Assembly (NCBI RefSeq): GCF_013184985.2
Contig: NZ_CP063418.1
Coordinates: 2,604,001 to 2,668,000, forward strand
Reading direction: 5' to 3'
From: Actinomyces faecalis
GTDB lineage: Bacteria; Actinomycetota; Actinomycetes; Actinomycetales; Actinomycetaceae
Length of the DNA: 64,000 bases
Shown one piece after another: positions 52,852 through 60,259 of this stretch (position 1 is the first letter of the stretch; every line of letters begins with the position of its first letter). The notes beneath the pieces were generated by a model. It was not told where the DNA came from. It saw only the letters and a program-made list of their open reading frames with translations, and did no database searches. Position numbers and translations under genes: made by a program.

Positions 52852-53436
52852 TCAGAACGGGGGCTCGTCACCGAAGGACGTGCCGCCGCCTGTGGCCCAC
52901 GGGTCGTCCACGGCACCGCCGGCAGGAGCGTTGTAGCTCGGCTGCTGCTGACCGCCACCGTTGTAGCCGCCCTGGTTGGCGTTGTAGCCACCCTGGTTGC
53001 CCTGGCCGGTGTTGTTGTAGCCGCCCTGGCCCTGCGGGGCCCCACCGCCGAAGCCGCCCTGGCCGCCGCCGCGCGACTGCCGGGTGACCTGGGCCTTGGC
53101 GTAGCGCAGGGAGGGGCCGATCTCGTCGACCTGCATCTCCACCACGGTGCGCTGCTGGCCCTCGCGGTCGGTGTAGGAACGCTGCTGGAGACGGCCCTGC
53201 GCGATCACGCGCGTGCCCTTGGTGAGGGACTCCGCCACGTTCTCGGCCGCGTCACGCCAGATCGAGCAGCGCATGAACAGCGTCTCGCCGTCCTGCCACT
53301 CATTGGCCTGGCGGTTGAAGGTCCTCGGGGTCGAGGCGATCGTGAAGGACGCCACGGCCGCACCCGAGGGGGTGAAGCGCATCTCCGGGTCCGAGGTGAG
53401 GTTCCCGATGATGGTGATGACGGTGTCGCCAGCCAT
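52852..53436 (-). CDS. ssb: Single-stranded DNA-binding protein
   Basis: 194 residues. OB fold from residue 1 ([20 protein letters not shown]) to about 112, then a Gly/Gln/Asn/Tyr-rich flexible linker with GGYN repeats, and the acidic tip GDEPPF that recruits replication and repair proteins. ATG at 53436. Middle gene of the cluster. Confidence 0.96.
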   Translation of the reverse strand: MAGDTVITIIGNLTSDPEMRFTPSGAAVASFTIASTPRTFNRQANEWQDGETLFMRCSIWRDAAENVAESLTKGTRVIAQGRLQQRSYTDREGQQRTVVEMQVDEIGPSLRYAKAQVTRQSRGGGQGGFGGGAPQGQGGYNNTGQGNQGGYNANQGGYNGGGQQQPSYNAPAGGAVDDPWATGGGTSFGDEPPF

Positions 53437-53462
53437 GCGTGTCTCCGTTCCCTGACCCGGGC

Positions 53463-53750
53463 TCAGGCCTCGGGGCGCAGCAGCTTGGTGCGCAGGACGG
53501 TCTCGTTGAGGCCGAGCTGGCGGTCAAGCTCCTGGGCGATCTCGGGCGTGGTGGTCATGTCGACGACGACGTAGAAGCCCTCGGACTTCTTCTTGATGTC
53601 GTACGCAAGACGGCGCTTGCCCCAGACGTCGACCTTGTCGACGGTGCCCCCGTTGCTGGGAACGACCTGCAGCAGCTTCTCGAGGGACGCAGCGACGGTG
53701 CGCTCGTCGGTCTCGGGCTCGAGGATGATCATGATCTCGTAGTGACGCAT
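53463..53750 (-). CDS. rpsF: 30S ribosomal protein S6
   Basis: 95 residues; [19 protein letters not shown] and [18 protein letters not shown] are the S6 hallmarks. Start ATG at 53750; the frame continues 12 codons upstream without homology. First gene of the ribosomal/ssb cluster. Confidence 0.96.
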   Translation of the reverse strand: MRHYEIMIILEPETDERTVAASLEKLLQVVPSNGGTVDKVDVWGKRRLAYDIKKKSEGFYVVVDMTTTPEIAQELDRQLGLNETVLRTKLLRPEA

Positions 53751-53901
53751 GCTTGGTACCCACCTCCTCTGGTCTGTGGCGGTCACGGTCTTTCCGTGAC
53801 AGGAGGGTGATGCGTGTCGGTCGCCCCGCCCGACGGGTTGTCAGACGACGCAGCCAGTCCACGAGCCTACCGGAGCCGGCCCCGGCTCGGAAGGCGGGAC
53901 G

Positions 53902-53941
53902 ACGACGGCCCCACGTGCCGTCAGACACGTGGGGCCGTCGT
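53902..53941. terminator. Terminator after the PBP gene
   Basis: ACGACGGCCCCACGTG (53902-53917) pairs perfectly with CACGTGGGGCCGTCGT (53926-53941), 8-base loop; 33 bases after the PBP stop. Confidence 0.85.
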
Positions 53942-53973
53942 GGCTCTCCCGGCCAGGCGGACGACGTCGTCGC

Positions 53974-56325
53974 CTAGCCGTTGCCTCTCTCGATGCCGCC
54001 GCTCTCAGTGGGCTCGGTCGAGGGCCGCTGAGTCACTGCTGGCGCCGGGTCCTGCTGGGCCGGCTCAGTGTCCTCCGTGGTCTCCGTCTCCTCCTCGGCC
54101 TGTTGCTCTTCCTCCTCAGGCTCGACGTACTCCTCCTCAGGCTCGACGTACTCCTCCACCGGGGCGGCGGTGCCGTAGAGGCTGCCGCGCCTGTAGGAGC
54201 CGGAGGTACGGTCCGGGAAGGCCTCGACCGGCAGGCCCGCCAGCGCAGTGCTCATGTACTGGGTGAAGATGTCAGCCGGGTAGGTGGAGCCGGTGATCTC
54301 GTTATACATGCCCCACGGGGTGATCGACTCCTCCGAGCCGTCCGCACCGCTTTGGTAGAGCGTGACGGCGGTGGCGATCTGCGGGGTGAAGCCCACGAAC
54401 TGCGCGGACTTGTTCTCCGAGGAGGATCCGGTCTTCGCGGCCACCGGGCGCCCCAGCGCCCTGGCAGTGCGACCCGAGCCCTCGTTGACCACCTGCTGCA
54501 TGGCGTAGGTGGCGTCTGCCATGACCTCGTCGGAGAAGACCTTCTCACCGGTGGTGTCGGCCGTGTAGATCACGTCACCACCGGAGTTGGTCACCTGCGC
54601 CACCACGTGCGTGTCATGGCGGGTTCCCTGAGCGGCGAAGGTCGCGTAGGCCGTGGCGATGTCGATCGTGTGCGGGGAGGCCGAGCCCAGAACATTTTGG
54701 AGCGTGTCGTCCAGGCCCACCGTGTCCGTGGGGTAACCCGCACGCACAGCGACGTCACGAGTCACCTGCGGCCCCAGGTCCCGGTTGAGCTGGACGTAGG
54801 GAGTGTTGATCGAGTAGGCGGTGGCCTTGACGAGGCTGGACCAGCCGTAGGAGATGTTCCCGTAGTTCTGGAAGGTCGCCCCGTCGATCGTCATCGGCGA
54901 GGAGCCGCTGTAGCCGTTGGACAAGGTCGCTCCCTTCTCCAGGGCCCCGACCAGGGCGAAGGGCTTGAAGGTCGACCCGGCCTGGGCGACGGCGTCGGTC
55001 GCCGAGTTGACCTGGCTGGTCAGGTAGTCCGCACCCCCGTACAGCGCCAGGATGCCGCCGTTCGTGGCGTCGATGGACACCAGCGCCGCGCGCAGGTTCT
55101 CCGAGTGCCCCTCTGGCAGGGCCTGGACCGCAGCAACGGCAGCGTCCTGCTTGGCCTTGTTGATCGTCGTCGTGATGCGGTAGCCGCCGGTGTCGATCTC
55201 CTCGCCGTCGAGCCCCGCCTTGGCCGCCAGCTCGGAGCGCACCAGCTGCAGGACGTAGCCGTGAGGACCGGCATAGACCTCGTTGGTCTGCTCAGCAGCG
55301 GTCTGTGGCATCTCTGCCGCATCGTACTCAGCCTGCGTGATGTAGCCGTCGGCGAGCATGAAACCGAGGACCCGCTGGAAGCGGACCTCGGCCTGCTCCG
55401 GGTCGACGGCGGGGTCCCAGGCGCTGGGGGCAGGCATGATTCCGGCCAGCAGCGCGGACTCCGAGACCGTCAGCTCACTGGCGCCGTGGCCGAAGAAGGC
55501 CTGCGAGGCTGCCTCAATGCCGTAGGCACCGCGTCCGAAGTACACGGTGTTGAGGTAGGAGTCGAGAATGTCCTGCTTGGACATCTCCCGGTCGATCTTG
55601 ATGGCCATGATGGCCTGCTTGAACTTACCCACGTAGGAGCTCGTGGTGTCCACGTAGTAGTTCTTGATGTACTGCTGCGTCAGGGTCGAGGCCCCCTGGG
55701 TCGCCCCGCCGCGCAGGTTGTTCCAGAAGGCGCGCACGATGCCCTTGGGATCCACACCGTTGTTGGTGTAGAAGGTGCGGTCCTCCGAGGCGATGACGGC
55801 GTTGCCCACGTAGTCCGGCAGGGCTGAGGCGTCGATGATGGTGCGGTTGACCTCCGCGAAGGTCCCCATCTTCGTCTCGCCGTCGGCGTAGTAGACCGTG
55901 GTGGACTGGGCCTGCGCGAACTCGCTGGGGGCGGGGATCTTGATGACGTTGTAGGCGATGATGAAGGTCGTGGCCATCACCGCGACCATGAGCAGGAAGG
56001 CTCCCAGGAGGAACCTCCAGCCCGGGAGCCAGCGCAGGACCGGCCCCTTGCCGGCACGCGGGTAGTTCAGCCGCCGGCCTTTGCTGGACGACGCCCCCGC
56101 AGCCGCGCCACGAGTGCTCCGGGACCGCCCTCCTCCTGAACGGCTGGCCGACCTGGAGGAGGCCTTGGACGGGCCCGAGCGCCGGCCCCGTCCACCATCA
56201 TCGCGCCTACCGTTCTTGGCCGCCTCGGCGAGCTTCCCGCCTCGGCGGCTGGAACTGCTGGGCTTCGCGCTGTCTACCACGCGCTCCTCGTTTCTGTCCG
56301 CGGACACTGGCTGAGAAGGCGTCAC
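53974..56325 (-). CDS. Class A penicillin-binding protein (bifunctional transglycosylase/transpeptidase)
   Basis: 783 residues. A basic, Ser/Arg/Gly-rich cytoplasmic tail (about 95 residues) precedes one membrane helix (FLLGAFLLMVAVMATTFIIAY). Glycosyltransferase domain: ASEDRTFYTNNGVDPKGIVR and GGATQGASTLTQQYIKN, EXXKQDILDSYLNTVYFGRGAYG. Transpeptidase domain: SXXK in GSTFKPFALV, SXN-type region and KTGSS in AAKTGSSSENKSAQF. The C-terminus (last about 65 residues) is acidic, with two EEYVEPEE-type repeats encoded by a 24-bp direct repeat at about 54118-54160. Polymerises and cross-links peptidoglycan. Start at 56325. Confidence 0.93.
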   Translation of the reverse strand: MTPSQPVSADRNEERVVDSAKPSSSSRRGGKLAEAAKNGRRDDGGRGRRSGPSKASSRSASRSGGGRSRSTRGAAAGASSSKGRRLNYPRAGKGPVLRWLPGWRFLLGAFLLMVAVMATTFIIAYNVIKIPAPSEFAQAQSTTVYYADGETKMGTFAEVNRTIIDASALPDYVGNAVIASEDRTFYTNNGVDPKGIVRAFWNNLRGGATQGASTLTQQYIKNYYVDTTSSYVGKFKQAIMAIKIDREMSKQDILDSYLNTVYFGRGAYGIEAASQAFFGHGASELTVSESALLAGIMPAPSAWDPAVDPEQAEVRFQRVLGFMLADGYITQAEYDAAEMPQTAAEQTNEVYAGPHGYVLQLVRSELAAKAGLDGEEIDTGGYRITTTINKAKQDAAVAAVQALPEGHSENLRAALVSIDATNGGILALYGGADYLTSQVNSATDAVAQAGSTFKPFALVGALEKGATLSNGYSGSSPMTIDGATFQNYGNISYGWSSLVKATAYSINTPYVQLNRDLGPQVTRDVAVRAGYPTDTVGLDDTLQNVLGSASPHTIDIATAYATFAAQGTRHDTHVVAQVTNSGGDVIYTADTTGEKVFSDEVMADATYAMQQVVNEGSGRTARALGRPVAAKTGSSSENKSAQFVGFTPQIATAVTLYQSGADGSEESITPWGMYNEITGSTYPADIFTQYMSTALAGLPVEAFPDRTSGSYRRGSLYGTAAPVEEYVEPEEEYVEPEEEEQQAEEETETTEDTEPAQQDPAPAVTQRPSTEPTESGGIERGNG

Positions 56326-56544
56326 GCCGTCTCAGGACTGTCGTCCAGTATGACCACACCAGAGCGAGGAGAACAGCATGCAGCGCCTGTGACATGGTCG
56401 GGAGGCACGCCCAGGAAGCAGTCAGGACTCCACGCGAGGCAGCCACCCGCCTCATTGATCCACGCTGGGGCCCACGGCTAGTTCAGAAAATAAGTCCTGA
56501 CAAATTAGGTCGACTGTCCCTGCCCAGATGACCGGGTGAGCCGC

Positions 56545-56550
56545 TAGGGT
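56545..56550 (+). promoter_or_regulatory. -10 element of the PEPCK-like gene
   Basis: TAGGGT at 56545-56550 is six bases before the ATG at 56557; no ribosome site is seen, matching the leaderless pattern of hrpB and the M20 gene. Confidence 0.35.
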
Positions 56551-56556
56551 CGAGGC

Positions 56557-59500
56557 ATGGACACGATCCGCACGACGCAGCGCGCCGACGCTGCCACTGC
56601 CTGCGCCAACCAGGACGCCGCCTTCAACTCCGCTATCGCGCTGCGACTGGACCTGCTGGGTCTTCCTGCTCCTGCTGGTGCTGGCGACCCGGTCACTGAC
56701 CGCCTCATGTCCCCCATCCTCGCCCGCCAGCGAGAGATGAGCCGGCGCCTGTCCGGCCGCCTGTGCGCCGCCGACCGCCGCGTCCAGGCCTTCCTCGACC
56801 TCTACCTTGAGGACGCCCCGCTCCACCCGCACCTGCCGGCTGACACCTTCGTCCTTGACAAGCCCGGCCTGGCGCGTGCGCTCTCACTGCCCCTGGACTC
56901 CACCAGCTTCACCTCTCCCTACGTCGAGAGCTACCGCACCCTGCAGGGTGTGCTGCACAACCCCCGCAACGACCGCCGCACCACCGCCGGCGTCTTCCAC
57001 GTGGCCGAGGGCGGTCTGCCCGTCCCGGACGACAAGAAGGCCGTCCCCCGTGACGTCTTCGCCCGGATCCTGGCGGCCGCCGTCGACGCTCCGCAGGACC
57101 TGCTCACTCTCCCCTGGTCCTCGACCCAGGAGGAGCCTGCCCGCTGCTTCGTCTCGCTGCTGCTGCGACCCGTCGTCGTCCCTGAGGTCACGGGCTTCTC
57201 AGCCGAGCGCCGCATGGAGATCCGCTTCATCGCTCCTGGCGGCCTGGTCTCGAACCTCGACTTCGTCGAGGGCATCTTCGGCAACGCCGGTGACCCCTTC
57301 CTCCCCGAGAACGACGCCTCGCTGGCACCGGAGGGATGGACCGGGCACACCGGCTGCGTCATCCTCGCCCCCCACCTGACGACGCTGACCAAGAAGGAGC
57401 TCGGCCTGCCGTCCTGGGACGAGGCCACCGAGCGCCAGCGTCGTGACGGCATGTGCTGGAAGGACGCTGACGAGCAGTACAACGACGGCAAGCCCTTCAA
57501 GCTGGTCGCCCGCGACGAGCGCGGCGTCATCGTCACGGTCATCGCGGACAACTACTTCGGCTACTGCAAGAAGGAGGTCAAGACCCAGATCGGGTACTCG
57601 GTCAACCTCTTCGGCTGCGTGGAGGAGGAGCACGCTGGTGGCGCGATCGCCTTCCCCCGCTACGACCTGGGCCGCGAGTTCCGCGACGTCCACACCCCCG
57701 CCTCCTGCACGCTCGCCCACGTGCTTGCAGTCAACCCTGGCCGCTTTGAGCTCCAGGCCGAGGGCCACGCACTGGACCTGACCGACGACTCGGTCATCCT
57801 CGTGCCAGGCGGCGCCTTCTACTCCATGCTCACCCAGACCATCACCTGGAACGCCGACGGCGAGGAGCGGTCGATCCCGATGCGTGCGGGCAAGACCTAC
57901 ATCACGCCGTCGGGCTACCAGGTCCACTGCAAGGCCGCCGTCGGCAGTCCCAAGCAGTGGCACATGATCGGTACCGCACCGTGGCACACCCAGCTGCACA
58001 AGCCCGCCACCGTCTCCGGAGGCGGCAAGTCCGAGATCTCCAAGTCCATCCTGGACGCCTTCGTCTTCGGCGAGGCCTACGTGGGCGACCTGGAGGCGGA
58101 CCTGGACGCCGTGCAGCGGATCTTCGACGGCGACTACACCCACCGCTTCGTGGACAAGGCCAACGAGTCCGCTCACCACCGCCACATCCTGTCCGAGCGC
58201 CGCTCGCTGGGCAGCGTCATCAAGCTGCTGACCCCCTCGACGATGTACACCGAGGAGTACAACGCCTTCCTGGAGTCGATCCCGGCACACATCAAGGAGC
58301 TCATCTTCACCGTCAAGCGTTACTACCGCCCGGAGTGGGGCGAGGAGTGGCGCTCGCACTTCTCGGTGAGCATCATGAACGGCCGCCCGGGTAACGCGGT
58401 ACGTATGGACGGCGACACCGTCAAGATCAACATGCTGCGCGTGGGCTTCGAGGAGGACGGCTCCTGGCGCCTGTTCTCCCTGCGCCCGGACTTCGCCGCT
58501 GCGGCCAAGGTCCAGACCGAGGACGACATCACGGCCTCTACGGTGGCACCGGCCGGCGCTGACGAGCCCGCCTTCACCCAGCACCTGTCACGCAAGTACG
58601 TCACCAACGCCGAGTCGCTGCTCTTCCAGCGGCCCGACGACGCCATTGTGCGCGGCTACGACAAGCAGACCGAGCTCGACATGTCCGGCACCGGCCTGTT
58701 CCTGTCCAACTACGCGCCGCTGACTCCTGCCGACGCCCGGGCGATGGTGGACGACGCCCCGGGGCTCTCACAGTTCACCGAGCCGATGCAGGACCTGGTG
58801 CGCCGCGCCGCGGCCGTCGAGGAGTCCGACGACCCCAGGAAGCAGACCTACTGGGTCTCCACCGCCAATCCCCGGATCGTCGACGGCACCCCGACGAAGA
58901 ACCCGCGCTACCTCCAGGTCCGCCCTGACATCGCCCGCCCGCAGGAGGCCCACCTGGCCGAGCTGGCAACCCACCTGTACTCTGACATCCCGCTGGACGA
59001 GCCGATTCGCCACAGCGTGGACATCGTGGCGGCCGGACGCCGCAACAACCCTCCGGAGGAGGGCGTCCCCGCACTGTGCGCCTACAACCCGCTGCACTTC
59101 ATGGAGCTGCCTGAGCTGTTCATGGAGTTCATCTCCTCGATGACGGGCAAGTCGCCCTCGACCACAGGAGCCGGCAGCGAGGGGGCCCTGACCAAGTCGC
59201 CGTTCAACGCCCTGCCCCCGGTCTACGACCTCAACGCGGCCCTGCTGTCCTACGCCCTGAGCGGCTACGACGGCTGGCTGTCCTCAGCGGGCTACATCGG
59301 ACCGAGGGTGAAGGTCGCCCACGACATCTCCATGCTCGTCCCCGAGGTCTTCTCCCGTATGGAGCCTGAGGAGCGCGACGCCCACCACCTCCTGGAGGCC
59401 GGGTACCTGGAGAAGCTGGAGGACTACGAGCTCGACGGCCGCACGGTACAGGCCTCGCGGCTCGGGTATCGCATGAACAAGGCCTTCGCCTCAAACTTCT

Positions 59501-60036
59501 TCGGCCGGATCTTCCTCCACCCCGACGTCGTCTTCACCGAGGCGATGCTCAAGCCCGAGCTACAGGACCCAGAGGTCTTCGCTGACTCCGTGGACGTCAT
59601 CGTCACCACCCACCAGGTGGTGGCCAGGCACTACGTCGACGACGGCTCGATCTCCCAGGCTGTTCCTCCCATCCGGGCGCTGCTGGAGATCATGTACTCC
59701 GGCACCTCCTCCGAGGGCTGGACGCTGGCGAGCCCGGAGCTGCGCGCGCTGTTCGAGCGGGAGAACATCCTGGCCTCGCAGTGGTACGCCGAGCGTCTGG
59801 ACGCCAAGGTGGAGCGTGACCGCAAGCAGGCCGAGGCCTCGATCCGTGCGCTGACGCGCTTCATCGAGACCGAGGGCAACCAGGGCGTGTCCGACCGCCT
59901 GGACATCAACACCCGCCTGGAGGCCGCACGCGCGTGGCTGGAGGAGGTCACCTCACCGGCCTACCGTGCGGGCCTCGTGGGCACACTCGGCCTCCAGCCC
60001 GAGCTCGCCAAGGGCGAGCCGGTCGACGGCAAGTAG
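56557..60036 (+). CDS. PPi-dependent phosphoenolpyruvate carboxykinase candidate
   Basis: 1159-residue protein. The size and general pattern match the large PPi-type PEPCK known from Propionibacterium, Actinomyces and Entamoeba, which turn PEP, CO2 and phosphate into oxaloacetate and PPi (or the reverse). A modified P-loop-like motif, GGGKSEISKS at 488-497, takes the place of the GTGKTT loop of ATP-type PEPCK; downstream are YYRPEWGEEWRSHFSVSIMN and RMDGDTVKINMLRVGFEED. Helical N- and C-terminal parts (residues 1-130 and 990-1159) are extra to classical PEPCK. No membrane segments. Assignment is by length, the lineage association and motif recall; it was not searched. Confidence 0.6.
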   Translation: MDTIRTTQRADAATACANQDAAFNSAIALRLDLLGLPAPAGAGDPVTDRLMSPILARQREMSRRLSGRLCAADRRVQAFLDLYLEDAPLHPHLPADTFVLDKPGLARALSLPLDSTSFTSPYVESYRTLQGVLHNPRNDRRTTAGVFHVAEGGLPVPDDKKAVPRDVFARILAAAVDAPQDLLTLPWSSTQEEPARCFVSLLLRPVVVPEVTGFSAERRMEIRFIAPGGLVSNLDFVEGIFGNAGDPFLPENDASLAPEGWTGHTGCVILAPHLTTLTKKELGLPSWDEATERQRRDGMCWKDADEQYNDGKPFKLVARDERGVIVTVIADNYFGYCKKEVKTQIGYSVNLFGCVEEEHAGGAIAFPRYDLGREFRDVHTPASCTLAHVLAVNPGRFELQAEGHALDLTDDSVILVPGGAFYSMLTQTITWNADGEERSIPMRAGKTYITPSGYQVHCKAAVGSPKQWHMIGTAPWHTQLHKPATVSGGGKSEISKSILDAFVFGEAYVGDLEADLDAVQRIFDGDYTHRFVDKANESAHHRHILSERRSLGSVIKLLTPSTMYTEEYNAFLESIPAHIKELIFTVKRYYRPEWGEEWRSHFSVSIMNGRPGNAVRMDGDTVKINMLRVGFEEDGSWRLFSLRPDFAAAAKVQTEDDITASTVAPAGADEPAFTQHLSRKYVTNAESLLFQRPDDAIVRGYDKQTELDMSGTGLFLSNYAPLTPADARAMVDDAPGLSQFTEPMQDLVRRAAAVEESDDPRKQTYWVSTANPRIVDGTPTKNPRYLQVRPDIARPQEAHLAELATHLYSDIPLDEPIRHSVDIVAAGRRNNPPEEGVPALCAYNPLHFMELPELFMEFISSMTGKSPSTTGAGSEGALTKSPFNALPPVYDLNAALLSYALSGYDGWLSSAGYIGPRVKVAHDISMLVPEVFSRMEPEERDAHHLLEAGYLEKLEDYELDGRTVQASRLGYRMNKAFASNFFGRIFLHPDVVFTEAMLKPELQDPEVFADSVDVIVTTHQVVARHYVDDGSISQAVPPIRALLEIMYSGTSSEGWTLASPELRALFERENILASQWYAERLDAKVERDRKQAEASIRALTRFIETEGNQGVSDRLDINTRLEAARAWLEEVTSPAYRAGLVGTLGLQPELAKGEPVDGK

Positions 60037-60101
60037 GGGCGTCCTCGCCCTGGAGTCTCAACAGCGTCACTGGGACGACCGCTGCGCCATGCGACCGGCC
60101 T

Positions 60102-60154
60102 TTGGTGATGGGGGTGTGCCTCCCAAGAACTGGGATGCACACCCCCATCACCAA
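60102..60154. terminator. Hairpin after the PEPCK-like gene
   Basis: TTGGTGATGGGGGTGTGC (60102-60119) pairs perfectly with its complement at 60137-60154; an inner TCCCA/TGGGA stem is also present. Confidence 0.8.
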
Positions 60155-60259
60155 GCCCTGGCCCCATCAGCGAGAGCACAGTCCATTCGGGCCGTTCCAC
60201 GACTCGCACGGCACCGGTCCCATGAGTAGGGTCGCCCGGAAGATGCGGTAGCGCACCGT

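Noticed and set aside
53929..55827. 632-codon forward frame opposite the PBP gene
   Set aside because: Valine/leucine/arginine-rich antisense frame without motifs.
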